The notes: generated from the sequence alone by a model not told the origin. Counted from the first letter of the stretch, positions 44,551-54,343 are shown. The stretch is 64,000 nucleotides of DNA from Sinosporangium siamense (GCF_016863435.1 NZ_BOOW01000028.1:124001-188000), one strand, 5' to 3'. Numbers and translations: made by a program.

Positions 44551-45960
44551 TCACCGGCTCGTGCCGGTGCGGATGATTTCGCGTGGAATGAGACGTAGGG
44601 CGGTCGCGGCTGCCATCAGGCACATGCCGATGGCGATGGCGATGGCTGCGAGGGTGCCCCTGTCGGGGTCTGTCGCGACGACCGCTCCGAGTAGTGCGAC
44701 CCCGATGACGCCGCCTGTCTGCCGGGCCGTGTTCAGGGCACTCGATCCCATGTTCTGGTGCCGGTCGGGGGCGAACGTCATGACGGCGAGCGTCTGGGAG
44801 GGTGCGGAGAGCCCCATGCCGATGGAGAAGACGCAGAAGCCGGCTGCGATGAGTGGATACGGTGCGGAGGCGACGGTGAGAGGCGCGAGTCCGATGGCCG
44901 AGAGGGTCATTCCGGTGGCCAAGCCGGTACGCGGGCCGAACGCGGTGATGAAACGGGCACCGAGAAAGGTCGAGGCGAGGGTGGCGGCCACGGTCAAGGG
45001 GAGGAAGGCCAACCCGGTCTGCAAGGCCGAGTAGCCACGTAGCTGCTGGAAGTTGAACGTGTAGACGATCAGCATCCCGTAGAGCGTGAAGTTGTACGTC
45101 GCACCACCGAGCAGGCCGGCGAGCACGGGACGCGCGGCGATGATGGCGGGGGGCAGGAGGACCTGTCGCCCGTCTCGCGCCCAGGAATACTGCGCGGCGA
45201 CGAACACGACGAGGGCCGCGGTGCCGCCCACGAGAGCCGTGAGCACGGCGGGGTTGAGCCAGCCTGCGACGCTCGACTCCACCAGCGCCCACACCACGGC
45301 GGCGAGGCCGACGATCACGAGGGCCTGCCCGCGGATGTCGAACGACACGCGTTGCAGCGGAACCTCAGCCACGTGTCGGGCGACAAGCCAGCCGGTGACG
45401 GCGGCGACCGGGATGTTGAGCAGGAAGATGCTCCGCCAGCCGAGAGTGTCGACCAGCAGTCCACCGACGAACGGGCCGATCACGAAGCCGATACCGCCTA
45501 CGCTCACCCAGACCGAGACCGCTCTGGTGCGTTCGGCCGGCACGGTGAAGATGCGGGTGATCAGGGTCAGCGGTGCCGGGGCAAGGAGCGCTGCTCCCAG
45601 ACCTTGGCAGGCGCGGCCGAGGACGAGCAGGCCCGTGTTGGGAGCGACAGCGCAGGCGATCGAGGCAACGGCGAACAACCCCAGTCCGGTCAGGTAGGCG
45701 CGTCGGGCACCGATCCGATCTCCGAGCCGGCCTGCGGACAGCAGCAGGGCGGCGAATATGAGCGTGTAGGCGTCGATGGCCCACAGTCCGCCGGCCAGGC
45801 TTGCGTGCAGGTCAGTACGTATCACTGGGATCGCGACGTTGATGACGTTCGCTTCCATGATGATCAGAGCGGTGCCGAGACAGAGTCCGGTGAGGCCCAG
45901 TGTCCGGCTGGTGGCATAAGCAGGTGGTGGTAGCCGATTTTGGGCAGCGTCAGGTGACAC
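44551..45960 (-). CDS. MFS transporter, 14-helix drug-resistance type (EmrB/QacA-like)
   Basis: 469 residues from a GTG 5 bases after GGAG (an alternative GTG lies 30 bases upstream). TALIIMEANVINVAIPVI, LSAGRLGDRIGARRAYLTGL and the motif-C region GGIGFVIGPFVGGLLVDTLGW mark the DHA2 proton antiporters. Probably paired with the TetR at 46236. Confidence 0.85.
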   Translation of the reverse strand: MSPDAAQNRLPPPAYATSRTLGLTGLCLGTALIIMEANVINVAIPVIRTDLHASLAGGLWAIDAYTLIFAALLLSAGRLGDRIGARRAYLTGLGLFAVASIACAVAPNTGLLVLGRACQGLGAALLAPAPLTLITRIFTVPAERTRAVSVWVSVGGIGFVIGPFVGGLLVDTLGWRSIFLLNIPVAAVTGWLVARHVAEVPLQRVSFDIRGQALVIVGLAAVVWALVESSVAGWLNPAVLTALVGGTAALVVFVAAQYSWARDGRQVLLPPAIIAARPVLAGLLGGATYNFTLYGMLIVYTFNFQQLRGYSALQTGLAFLPLTVAATLASTFLGARFITAFGPRTGLATGMTLSAIGLAPLTVASAPYPLIAAGFCVFSIGMGLSAPSQTLAVMTFAPDRHQNMGSSALNTARQTGGVIGVALLGAVVATDPDRGTLAAIAIAIGMCLMAAATALRLIPREIIRTGTSR

Positions 45961-46235
45961 GGTCACTCCGATGGAGGTATGGGAAAGCACGCCTTCGTCG
46001 GGAGACGACGGCTGTGGCAGGTGCCGGGGTGCTCGGCCGCGCGCCGAAGCCGCCGAAGGTTAATGGGCAGAGAAGGTTCCCGGTGCCTGTGGTGTCGCTA
46101 GCCGATGGGGCTATGGCCGAGCCAGTAGCGGCTGGGGCCCCGAGTGCCTACGCCAGCCGGCGTCTTGCGGGCATGGGAAGAGAAGGGCCTTCGAGCTCGT
46201 CGAGGGCCCTGGTCGATGGGTGGTGGTGCTTGGGT

Positions 46236-46814
46236 TCAGTTCGCGCGCGGAGCGCTCGCCCGCAGAAGTGAGAGCACTCCTCTGATGGCGCGGTCGAAGG
46301 GCTCCACCGCCTGCGCCGCGCGGGCCAGGGCGTAACCGCCCTGGATGACGGCGGCGATGGCGGAAGCGATCTCGTCGATGTCCAGATCGCCGGCGAATTC
46401 ACCGGCCGCCACACCTTCGGCGATCGTGCGCCGGAGGTGTTCGTGCAGCACCTCGAAGGCCTCCCGGATCGGTGCGCGCAAGGTGTCGTCGGCCATGACC
46501 TCCGGGTCGGCGGTGAGCCGTCCCACGCTGCACCCACGCAACACATCGCGTTCGCGCCCTAGATATCCCGTGATGCGTTCGAGCGCAGTGCCTTCCACGG
46601 CGAACGCTTCGGCGATCTGTTGTTGCATCAGTTCCGCACTGCGCTGCTCGGCCGCCAACACCAGGTCCGGCTTGCCATCGAAGTGGTGGTACATGCTGCC
46701 CTGACCGACGCCGGAGCGTGCCAGGATCGCGGTCGGACTGGTGCCGACGTATCCACGCTCCCACAGCAGTTGCCGCGTGCCCTCGATCAAGCGCTCCCGA
46801 GCGTTCGGTTTCAT
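46236..46814 (-). CDS. TetR-family repressor
   Basis: 192 residues, ATG after GGGAGGCACC, chosen over an upstream in-frame start. ERLIEGTRQLLWERGYVGTS and GVGQGSMYHHFDGKPDLV form the helix-turn-helix. It lies between the exporter (45960) and the amidase (48291), all on the minus strand; the palindrome before the amidase is a likely site. Confidence 0.85.
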   Translation of the reverse strand: MKPNARERLIEGTRQLLWERGYVGTSPTAILARSGVGQGSMYHHFDGKPDLVLAAEQRSAELMQQQIAEAFAVEGTALERITGYLGRERDVLRGCSVGRLTADPEVMADDTLRAPIREAFEVLHEHLRRTIAEGVAAGEFAGDLDIDEIASAIAAVIQGGYALARAAQAVEPFDRAIRGVLSLLRASAPRAN

Positions 46815-46857
46815 GGTGCCTCCCAGCAATGCAGTGCGGTGCCTGTCGCGGCCCGTA

Positions 46858-48291
46858 TTACAGGGCCGGATGCCGCAGGTGCCAGTCCGTCTCACGCTGG
46901 TAGGCGTGGCCGAGCTGAATCAGTAGTTGTTCCTCGAACGGCCGGCCGACGAACTGGAACCCCAGCGGCATGTCATCCTCGCCGAAACCGCCCGGCAGGG
47001 TGATGGTCGGGGCGCCGGCCATGTTGAACGGGGTGACGAAGCGGAGGAAGTCCGTCAGGGCTTCGGGGTCGGCATAGAGCGCCTCCTTCTGCGCAAGCGT
47101 GAGGCTCGTGGTCGGCTGCACCGGAGCCAGCAGGACATCCACGTCGCACAGGGTACGCGCCAGTCCGCCGGTGAACGCGAGCCGCTCATGGTGCGCGTGC
47201 ATCAGCTCGATCGCGGAGACGGTGTGGCCGTGCGTGATGAGCCCGGCGATCGAGCCGGGTGTGTCGGCCGAGCCGTATTCCGAGGCGCGCGAGGGATAGG
47301 TCGCCTGGTGGGCGATCGCGGTCTCCACACCGGCGTACCGGGGCCACATGGCATTGATGGTGCTGGTATCAGGAAGGGTGACCTCGACGATCGTCGCGCC
47401 GAGGCGGCGCAGTACGGCGATGACATCATCGAGCATGTCGATGGTCGCCTGGTCGACACGGGTCTCGTTGTAGGCGCGGTCCACTCCGATGCGTACCGGC
47501 CCGATCGGGGCGCCGAGGCCGGCCAGGTAGTCGGGCACCGGTATGGCGGCCGCGGTCGGGTCATGCGGGTCTGCTCCGGCGATCGCTCCCAGGATTGCGG
47601 CCGCGTCCTGCGCTGAGCGTGCCATCGGGCCGACGTGGTCGAGGCTCGCGGCGAGCGCGAAGACGCCGTGCCTGCTTACCCGTCCCCATGTGGGTTTGAT
47701 GCCGGTGATGCCGTTGGCCGCGGAGGGGTACCGGATCGACCCGCCGGTGTCGGTGCCGAGGGAACCGAAGGCGAGGCCGGCCCCCACCGCGACGCCGGAA
47801 CCGCTCGAGGAGGCGCCGGACCAGTACTCCGGGTTCCACGGGTTGAGGGGTGGTGTGACGGACGGGTGGTGCTCGGCGAATGCACCTTCGGTGAGCTGCA
47901 GCTTGCCGAGCAGAATGGCCCCGGCTTGCGAAAGACGCTGGACCACTGTCGCATCGTAGGTGGGCACATGGCCGGAGTGGATCGTGGTGCCGGCCGCGGT
48001 CACGATGCCGGCGGTGAAGCAGAGGTCTTTCACAGCGATCGGCACGCCGTGCAGGGGGCCTCGGTACCGGCCTGCTGCCAGCTCGGCTTCGGCCCTCCTG
48101 GCTTGAGCGAGGGCGACGTCCGCCGTCACCGTGGCGTAGCTGCGCAGCACCGGATCGACCTGGTCGATCCGTGCCAGCAGTGCCTCGGTCAACTCCACTG
48201 GCGTGAGTTCGCGTGCGCGTAGCTTCGTGGCGACTTCCAGCAGGCTCGCATAGTGCACACGGGGCTCGTGTGCGGTGGAGGTGAGGGTCAT
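46858..48291 (-). CDS. Amidase-signature hydrolase
   Basis: 477 residues from ATG 48291, chosen because an in-frame ATG 15 bases upstream lies inside the operator palindrome. Ser-cisSer-Lys triad: Lys in IAVKDLCF, Ser in SGASSSGSGVAVGAGLA, and Ser in GTDTGGSIRYPSAANG. Hydrolyses amides or acts like GatA; substrate unknown. The transposon inserted 55 bases upstream of this start. Confidence 0.85.
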   Translation of the reverse strand: MTLTSTAHEPRVHYASLLEVATKLRARELTPVELTEALLARIDQVDPVLRSYATVTADVALAQARRAEAELAAGRYRGPLHGVPIAVKDLCFTAGIVTAAGTTIHSGHVPTYDATVVQRLSQAGAILLGKLQLTEGAFAEHHPSVTPPLNPWNPEYWSGASSSGSGVAVGAGLAFGSLGTDTGGSIRYPSAANGITGIKPTWGRVSRHGVFALAASLDHVGPMARSAQDAAAILGAIAGADPHDPTAAAIPVPDYLAGLGAPIGPVRIGVDRAYNETRVDQATIDMLDDVIAVLRRLGATIVEVTLPDTSTINAMWPRYAGVETAIAHQATYPSRASEYGSADTPGSIAGLITHGHTVSAIELMHAHHERLAFTGGLARTLCDVDVLLAPVQPTTSLTLAQKEALYADPEALTDFLRFVTPFNMAGAPTITLPGGFGEDDMPLGFQFVGRPFEEQLLIQLGHAYQRETDWHLRHPAL

Positions 48292-48297
48292 GAAGAC

Positions 48298-48321
48298 ACC
48301 ATACATACTAGTATGTACGGT
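48298..48321. promoter_or_regulatory. Near-perfect 24-bp operator before the amidase
   Basis: The core TACATACTAGTATGTA is a perfect palindrome; including flanks, 11 of 12 pairs match (ACC...GGT). It overlaps the presumed transcription start of the amidase gene and suits the TetR protein at 46236. Confidence 0.7.
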
Positions 48322-48341
48322 GTCGAGTGCCGATAGCGCTG

Positions 48342-48346
48342 GACAA
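48342..48346. repeat. Target-site duplication, left (GACAA)
   Basis: Identical to 62229-62233 on the other side of the transposon. Confidence 0.85.
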
Positions 48347-48384
48347 GGGGCATGACGAGCATCGGATCGGAAAGTCCCGTTAAC
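48347..48384. repeat. Left 38-bp terminal inverted repeat
   Basis: Starts GGGGCATGACGAGCATC and ends CCCGTTAAC. The layout (GGGG at the tip, a GGAAA block, then GTTAA near the inner edge) is that of Tn3 ends. It differs from the right repeat at five positions. Confidence 0.9.
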
Positions 48385-48453
48385 GACCTCGCCAGCTAAC
48401 TATTTGATCTTCTGCTCGCCCATACCACCGCGGCTGCCCTACTTTCGGCGGCT

Positions 48454-51400
48454 ATGCCAGTTGAGTTCCTCAGTGATGGCGAGGCGGCCGTGTACGGCCG
48501 GTTCTCGGGTGCTCCCTCCCAGGCGGAGTTGGAGCGGTTCTTCTTCCTTGATGACGTGGACAGGGCGCTGGTCGCCGAACGGCGCGGATCACACCACCGG
48601 CTCGGCTTCGCTCTTCAGGTAACGACGGCTCGGTTCGTCGGCCGGTTCCTCCCCGACCCGCTGGACGTGCCCAGCGAGGTGCTGCATTACCTCGCCGACC
48701 AGCTCGGGATCGAGGACGTCACGCAGATCGCCCGCTACACCGAGCGGCGCAGCACGCCGTTTGAGCACCAGGAGGTCATCCGCGACGCCTACGCGTTGAA
48801 GGACTTCGCCGAGGCGGAAACGGACTTCGTCGCCTGGGCAGATGCCCGCGCCTGGAACACCGGCGACGGCAAGAAGACGATCTTCTATGACGGGGTGACG
48901 TGGCTGCGCACCAAGAAGGTCCTGCTCCCAGGCGTGACCACCCTGACCCGGCTGGTAGCCAGGGTGCGCGATGCGGCTACCGACCGGCTCTATGAGACCC
49001 TGCATGACGTGCTGTCCCCACGTCAGCGGACGATCCTGCAGATGCTGCTGGAAGTGCCGGACGGCAGGCGTGCCTCCGACCTGGAACGCTGGCGCAAAGG
49101 CCCGGCCGTCACCTCGGGCAAGAACCTGGAGAAGGTGCTGGAGCGCGCGGCTGAGATCCTCGGCGTGGGCCTGGGTGCGATGCCGCTGCCGCTGGAGGTG
49201 CCGCACCGGCGGATGGTGGATCTGGCCCGCTACGGGATGCAGGCCACGGCCACGACGTTGCGCCGCCACGGTCCGTCCCGCCAGCTCGCCACGCTGCTGG
49301 CCACGGGGATCTTCTTGGAGGGCAAGGCGGTCGACGACTGCCTGGAGATGCTGGATCTGCTGGTCACCACCGAGCTGCTGGGCAAGGCCGATACCGCCGC
49401 GGGCAAGGAGCGGGCGCGCCAGCATCCCAAGCTGGCCAAGCACTCGGCCACCCTCGCCGCGGCGGTGGAGATGCTGTTGGAGGTCACCGAATACGGCGAG
49501 GAGTTGCGGCTGGATCAGGTGTGGGAGGCGATCGACGCCATCGTGCCGCGGCGGGAGCTGCGCGAGGCGGTCGCCGCGGTGACCGAGATGGTGCCGCCGC
49601 CCGACGGTGACGCCGACGGCGAGATGCGGGCGCTGCTGGCCTCGCGGATCGCCACCGTGTCCGGGTTTCTCAAGACGCTGACCACGGTGATCGACTTCGG
49701 CGCCAACGCCGAGGGCGCGCGGGCGCTGGCGGCGATGAAGCAGTTGCCCCGACTGCTGGACGGCCGCAAGAAGAAGGTCACAGAGGCCGACATCGATCCC
49801 GCGCTGGTGAGCGGTTCCTGGAAGCGGCTGGTGTTCAAGAACCTGCCGAACGGCAGCACCGTGGACAAGAACGCCTACAGCATGTGCGTGCTCACGCAGT
49901 TCCACCGCCACCTCAAGCGCCGCGACGTCTACGCCGAGACCTCGGCCCGCTGGCGAGACCCGCGCGGCCAGCTCCTGGACGGCGCGCGCTGGCAAGCGGC
50001 CAAGGGGCCTGCCCTGGTCGACCTGCAGCTTCCGGAGGATCCCGGCCAGATGCTCGCCGAGCACGCGCTGGTGCTGCACCTGGCGCTCAACGACGTCGCC
50101 GGCCGGGCCGGGCGCGACGGGGTGGACGTCAGCGTGGACGCCGAAGGACGGCTGCATGTGGCCAAGCTGACGGCCCTGCCGGAGCCGCCGTCGCTGATCG
50201 ATTTGCGCAAGCGGGTGCTGGCGATGCTTCCGCGGGTCGACCTGCCGGAGGTGCTGCTGGAGGTGATGGGCCGGGTTCCGGCGTTCGAGGCCGCGTTCAC
50301 CTCGGCCGCCGGCGGGGTGAGCAAGCTGGCCGACTTCCGCGTTTCGGTCGCGGCCTGTTTGACGGCCCAGGCGCTGAACATCGGCTACGCGCCGGTGGTC
50401 AAGGCCGGGACGCCCGTGCTGGAGCGCGGCCGGCTCTCGCATGTGGCGCAGAACTACCTCTCAGCCGAGACCTACACCCTGGCCAACGCCCCGCTCATCG
50501 ACGAGCAGGGACAGCTCGGCTTCGCCCAGGCGCTCGGCGGCGGGCTGGTCGCGGCGATCGATGGGATGCGGTTCGTGGTCCCGGTGCCCTCCATCTACAC
50601 CCGGCCGAACAAGAAGTACTTCGGCCGCTCGCGCGGGGTCACCTGGCTCAACATGATCAACGACCGTGGTGTGGGGCTCGGCGCGAAGGTGGTCACCGGC
50701 ACCGTGCGCGACTCCCTGCACATGATCGACGTGGCGTTCCGGCGTGATGGCGGGCCGCGCCCGGAGGTCCTGGTGACCGACACCGGCTCCTACAGCGACG
50801 TCGTCTTCGGGCTGGTCCACCTGCTGGGCATGCAGTACCGGCCGGCGCTGGCCGACATTCCCGACCAGAAGGGCTGGCGCATCCAGGACGCCGACTATGG
50901 CAGCCTGTCCCGCTTCGCGCGCGGGAAGATCGACCTGGACAAGATCAGGCGGCATTGGGGCGACATCCTGCGCGTCGTGGTGTCGATCTACACCGGCGAG
51001 ATCCGCGCCTACGACCTGATGCGCATGATCCAGCGCGACGGCAACCCCACCCCGCTGGGCGAGGCGATCGCGCACTACGGCCGCATCTTCAAGACGCTGC
51101 ACATCCTCACCTACGCGGTGGAGGAGCCCTACCGGCGCGACATCAAGGGTGTGCGCAATCTGCAGGAGTCCCGGCACGCCCTGGCCGGGAAGATCTTCCA
51201 CGGCAAGAAGGGTGAGTTGTATCAGCGCTACCACAAGGGCATGGAAGACCAGCTTGGGGCGCTTGGCCTGGTGCTCAACTGCGTCACGCTGTGGAACACC
51301 TTCTACATCGACCGGGCCCTCGACCAGCTCAAAGCCGACGACTACCCCCTGGCTGAGGAGAATGTGGCGCGGTTGTCGCCGTTCGTGCGCCAGCATCTCA

Positions 51401-51504
51401 ACGTGATCGGCACGTACTCCTTCGCCCAGCCCGACCTCGGACCCGCCGGTGTCCGCCGGCTCCGTAACCCCGATGAACCGGACTGGGAGGACGAGGGCCT
51501 GTAG
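48454..51504 (+). CDS. tnpA: Tn3-family transposase
   Basis: 1016 residues, the normal length for TnpA. The N-terminal DUF4158-type DNA-binding region (VYGRFSGAPSQAELERFFFLDD) recognises the inverted repeats; the C-terminal part is the Tn3 DDE catalytic domain, with YFGRSRGVTWLNMINDRGVG, LVTDTGSYSDVVFGLVHLLG (catalytic Asp region) and RDIKGVRNLQESRHALAGKI. Frame and motifs are intact, so it is probably active. It starts 70 bases inside the left repeat and is transcribed inward. Confidence 0.95.
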   Translation: MPVEFLSDGEAAVYGRFSGAPSQAELERFFFLDDVDRALVAERRGSHHRLGFALQVTTARFVGRFLPDPLDVPSEVLHYLADQLGIEDVTQIARYTERRSTPFEHQEVIRDAYALKDFAEAETDFVAWADARAWNTGDGKKTIFYDGVTWLRTKKVLLPGVTTLTRLVARVRDAATDRLYETLHDVLSPRQRTILQMLLEVPDGRRASDLERWRKGPAVTSGKNLEKVLERAAEILGVGLGAMPLPLEVPHRRMVDLARYGMQATATTLRRHGPSRQLATLLATGIFLEGKAVDDCLEMLDLLVTTELLGKADTAAGKERARQHPKLAKHSATLAAAVEMLLEVTEYGEELRLDQVWEAIDAIVPRRELREAVAAVTEMVPPPDGDADGEMRALLASRIATVSGFLKTLTTVIDFGANAEGARALAAMKQLPRLLDGRKKKVTEADIDPALVSGSWKRLVFKNLPNGSTVDKNAYSMCVLTQFHRHLKRRDVYAETSARWRDPRGQLLDGARWQAAKGPALVDLQLPEDPGQMLAEHALVLHLALNDVAGRAGRDGVDVSVDAEGRLHVAKLTALPEPPSLIDLRKRVLAMLPRVDLPEVLLEVMGRVPAFEAAFTSAAGGVSKLADFRVSVAACLTAQALNIGYAPVVKAGTPVLERGRLSHVAQNYLSAETYTLANAPLIDEQGQLGFAQALGGGLVAAIDGMRFVVPVPSIYTRPNKKYFGRSRGVTWLNMINDRGVGLGAKVVTGTVRDSLHMIDVAFRRDGGPRPEVLVTDTGSYSDVVFGLVHLLGMQYRPALADIPDQKGWRIQDADYGSLSRFARGKIDLDKIRRHWGDILRVVVSIYTGEIRAYDLMRMIQRDGNPTPLGEAIAHYGRIFKTLHILTYAVEEPYRRDIKGVRNLQESRHALAGKIFHGKKGELYQRYHKGMEDQLGALGLVLNCVTLWNTFYIDRALDQLKADDYPLAEENVARLSPFVRQHLNVIGTYSFAQPDLGPAGVRRLRNPDEPDWEDEGL

Positions 51505-51579
51505 GCATCGGCTCTCTCGCCCGACCGCAGCCCCGACCATGAGCCCCTCCGCCACGAGCGCCGGAGGCAGGGCCGATGG

Positions 51580-51813
51580 TCACTCGGTGGCGTGCCGAAC
51601 TTGGGCGCTGCTCGTAGCCCGGGCGGCGAGAAAGTGCAGGCGGTCGCCGGACGGGGTGACCGGTGCAGCGGAGTAGGCCAGCAAGGTGAGCGGCGTCTCG
51701 GCGGGCAATTTGAAGACCTCGTAGTCGAGCTCGAGGACGCCGACAGCGGGGCGGTGAAAACGTCTGGTGCCGTGACCCGCATGAGCCGATTCGTCACCTG
51801 GCGAAGATCGCAT
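51580..51813 (-). pseudogene. MmyB-type XRE regulator, C-terminal fragment
   Basis: HGTRRFHRPAVGVLELDYEV and LTLLAYSAAPVTPSGDRL are the last 60 residues of Xre regulators with an MmyB ligand domain; upstream the match shifts frame and ends. Residual cargo or capture. Confidence 0.6.
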
Positions 51814-51839
51814 CTCACGATTCCTTCCGCCCCGGCGTC
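51812..51839 (+). promoter_or_regulatory. ECF-type promoter 1 (before acetyltransferase-like gene)
   Basis: ATCTCAC (51812-51818), 17 bases, CGTC (51836-51839). One of seven copies inside the transposon. Predicted start about 100 bases before the gene at 51947. Confidence 0.7.
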
Positions 51840-51946
51840 TTCTCGATGCCGGGGCTCGAACGCCCGGCTCAGCGTGCCCGCGGCCGCCCGCGCCCGGCGG
51901 TCGCGGGCATCCTTATCCCGACGACGGGCGCGTGGAAATTGTGCGA

Positions 51947-52426
51947 ATGAGCAGCCGACGAGACCGGCGTTATAGCCTGATCGACTTCGGCCCTGACTCG
52001 TACGGGGTTCTCCGGCAGCGAGCGGCCGCCGCCGGTTACCGCTTCCCGAATCTCGCGATCCGTGACACGAGGCTCGCCATGGCGGTCGGAGACCTCCTCC
52101 AATCCGCCATGGTCTGCGGCGGAATCGACGTAATGCCGTTCACCATCCGCGACGAGAGCCTCGTCGTGGTGGCCTGCGAAGGCGACGAGCCCGCCGGCAT
52201 TTCGGCTATTGACCCCACCGGAGACATCCCACGCGACGTCGTGACCTGGGTAGACCCCACCCACGAGCCGTGGGTGGAGCAGGTTCTCAAGATCGAACTG
52301 CTGCGCGAGGCCCGGACGGCGGGCATCGACCGGGTGAGTGTCGTGCGTGGCACGGCGACCGAGGCCGTCTATGAGTCCCTCGGCCTGCATGGCGTCCGGG
52401 AGATCTCTTCCGATGCGCCGCAGTAG
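51947..52426 (+). CDS. Hypothetical protein, possibly acetyltransferase-like
   Basis: 159 residues from ATG 51947 (a GTG 15 bases earlier is possible). The C-terminal part, EQVLKIELLREARTAGIDRV then ATEAVYESLGLHGVREI, resembles the end of GNAT acetyltransferases, in which a substrate loop precedes YESLGF. The acetyl-CoA binding loop is not evident, so the call is weak. It is the first cargo gene under a putative ECF promoter. Confidence 0.45.
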   Translation: MSSRRDRRYSLIDFGPDSYGVLRQRAAAAGYRFPNLAIRDTRLAMAVGDLLQSAMVCGGIDVMPFTIRDESLVVVACEGDEPAGISAIDPTGDIPRDVVTWVDPTHEPWVEQVLKIELLREARTAGIDRVSVVRGTATEAVYESLGLHGVREISSDAPQ

Positions 52427-52726
52427 ATCACACGTGAGGTTCCCGGGTTGGGTCATGCCGGAGCGCCCTGCTGCGACTGCTCACGGCTGGTTCACGGCAC
52501 GCCCGCCGCACCCGACCGGCGTGCGCGGTGCCGCGCAGCGGGCGCTCCACGTACCGGGACGGACGGGCACGACAGCTGGGCGCCGTGAATCGCGGTTCGC
52601 CGAGCGCGGCGTGCGGGCCGTCCCCATCTCTACCCCGAGGACATGTCGTGCACGCTCTTGTGTGAACATCCGCGCGGGCTTGCTGCGTCTGGCGTGAGCG
52701 TCGCGTGCCACGTCGAGTTCTGCCGG

Positions 52727-52754
52727 ATCTCACGTGTCGTCTCGACCGAGCGTC
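52727..52754 (+). promoter_or_regulatory. ECF-type promoter 2 (before the decayed ogt)
   Basis: ATCTCAC, 17 bases, CGTC, then TTCG. It precedes the broken ogt gene at 52783 by about 30 bases. Confidence 0.75.
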
Positions 52755-52782
52755 TTCGCACCACCATGAGGGAGGGACTCAG

Positions 52783-53010
52783 ATGAACAGTCGACATGTC
52801 ATGGCCGACACCGGCTTCGGGTCGATCACCGTGCCCGCCAAGGACGAGGCGATCAAGCGGCTGTCCGTCTGGGACCACATCCGCCGGCCCGAGCAGGACA
52901 CGTTCGGTCCGGAAACGGTCGCCTCTACCGACATGCCCCGAACGACGCGGCCGAGCAGTTGCGGGACCACCTCGCTGGCAAGCACGCGCGAGAGCCGGTG
53001 TGTCCGGGCA
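52783..53010 (+). pseudogene. Decayed ogt copy
   Basis: ATG after GAGGGAGG. MNSRHVMADTGFGSITVPAK and DHIRRPEQDTFGP parallel the start of the intact ogt at 54820 (MNTRHAVIETYLGPITVVAK, HHVRRPSQEMFGP). A frameshift near 52935 moves the match to NDAAEQLRDHLAGK, after which it ends. The catalytic domain with PCHR is absent. Confidence 0.8.
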
Positions 53011-53036
53011 CCCGCCTCGCCAGGCGGTGACGTCCG

Positions 53037-53064
53037 ATCTCACGATCATGGGATCGCGAGCGTC
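53037..53064 (+). promoter_or_regulatory. ECF-type promoter 3 (before a small hypothetical gene)
   Basis: ATCTCAC, 17 bases, CGTC. About 50 bases before the start at 53115. Confidence 0.75.
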
Positions 53065-53114
53065 TGCCTGAGCGCAGACAAAGAGCAGACCTGCATGCAG
53101 ATGGGGCAAATGCG

Positions 53115-53405
53115 ATGAACCAGGAACGAGACCAGCAAGATCCAGAATCGGCGTCGTGGCTTGATGAACACTATTCGTTGTCGGCGGACCGGATGTTTGC
53201 CCTCGACGAAGTGGCGGCCGCAGCACTGATTCCTACGGCTCCCGGCGTCGTGTGGAGGGCGGCTGTCGTCGCTACGTTCGGGACCGACGCCACTGGGAAG
53301 GCCGTCACGTACCTGCAGTATCTCCAGGATGTCGAGGGGCGAGTAGCGGAACGCGACATCATGCGGACCTTGATCCGCATGATGCGTAGCCGCATCGGAA
53401 TCTAG
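53115..53405 (+). CDS. 96-residue hypothetical protein of the alkylation island
   Basis: The middle reads SLSADRMFALDEVAAAALIP and VAERDIMRTLIRMMRSRIGI at the end. Predicted soluble and helical; no family recognised. The promoter in front suggests it belongs to the sigma factor's regulon. Confidence 0.5.
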   Translation: MNQERDQQDPESASWLDEHYSLSADRMFALDEVAAAALIPTAPGVVWRAAVVATFGTDATGKAVTYLQYLQDVEGRVAERDIMRTLIRMMRSRIGI

Positions 53406-53469
53406 GTGTGATGCCCGTTCAAAGATCGCCTGCCTTATGGATCTTCGGCGGCCGTGGATCACGCGGTCG

Positions 53470-53723
53470 GAATGCTGTCCAGCTGCTGGATACCGCGAGG
53501 CCGTCGTCGAGGTGGAATTTCTCGACGATCTGGCCGTCCATGACCTGGAGAATGGGTCATGTCCGTGAAGCGCATGGTCTTGCCGGACGCTGCCGGGGCG
53601 GAGGCGATGGGCAGGGTCGGTGAAGTCGGAATGGCCGGTGTGCGTATCGCCGCTCTCCCACCGGCCCTCGACGAAATCGACCTCGGCGGTCAGGCCGGTG
53701 GTGTGAGAGAGGTAAGGCGACAA
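53470..53723 (-). pseudogene. Decayed ester-cyclase copy
   Basis: LTAEVDFVEGRWESGDTHTG parallels DLIAEGDYVVGQWEGGGTHTG of the intact gene at 60370; after a frameshift, PAASGKTMRFTDM-like and VMDGQIVEKFHLDDGLAV follow. N-terminus missing. Confidence 0.65.
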
Positions 53724-53734
53724 GAGGTATTGCC

Positions 53735-53925
53735 CCGTGGGGTTGGGGACGCGGCTGGCCCTTCAGCGCGGTGTGCCCGCGATGGTGGCTGCAGGGTGTT
53801 AGCCCCATACCGAAGGCGTCGCGTCGTTCGTGCTCGGTGCGATTGGGCCGGGCGTATGCCCGTTCGTCGAACAGGGTTTGGTTGAAGCGTCCGTTTTCCC
53901 GTTGGTTGGGGGCTCGGCGGGTGGT
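53735..53925 (-). pseudogene. IS481-type transposase fragment
   Basis: GRFNQTLFDERAYARPNRTE and HHRGHTALKGQP match the C-terminal part of IS481-like transposases (the usual NGKVERFNQTL with catalytic Glu). Here the Glu position reads Gly (NGRFNQTL lacks VE), and the frame is broken. Confidence 0.55.
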
Positions 53926-54343
53926 GAAGCGGAGGTTGACCAGCTCCAGCTCGTCGATGATCGGCCTCAACGTGGCCAGGGCAGCGTGGTCCCGCCCGCC
54001 TCGGCCCGGTCCCGATGCCGCCGGGACCGGTGATCCCCAGCCGGGCCGAGGCGGGCGGGGTTCTGTCCGACGATCAGTCCGCCGAGGTCGGGGAGGACCT
54101 GCTCCATGGTGCTCCCGCGTCCTGGCCGGCGACCGACTGCGCGTCTTGGACGCCGGACACGCCACACTGGCCCGGGCATCGCCGGGCGGTCAGAAGACGC
54201 GCCATGCCCGCGGTCTATGCCGGGTGCCTGCATGAGACGTGGGAAGGGGCTGCGGATGTCGATGAGAATGGTGTGGCTCATGCGGCCAGAGGCCGGAAGC
54301 GGCCGAGGCGGCGTCGACGCGCTTACGGGCCATCTTCGGTGCC
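53926..54343. other. No intact gene
   Basis: A minus-strand frame (to about 54281) contains EQVLPDLGGLIVGQNPARLG, protein-like but not assignable; another stretch reads LRPIIDELELVNLRF. Probably eroded cargo. Confidence 0.4.

Noticed and set aside
48589-50442. 617-codon minus-strand frame across the transposase
   Set aside because: Exact antisense of the conserved tnpA; composition is shadow-like.
53967-54281. Minus-strand frame with GLIVGQNPARLG as a uracil-glycosylase-like gene
   Set aside because: Only one short protein-like block, no catalytic motif, flanked by arginine-rich shadow sequence.
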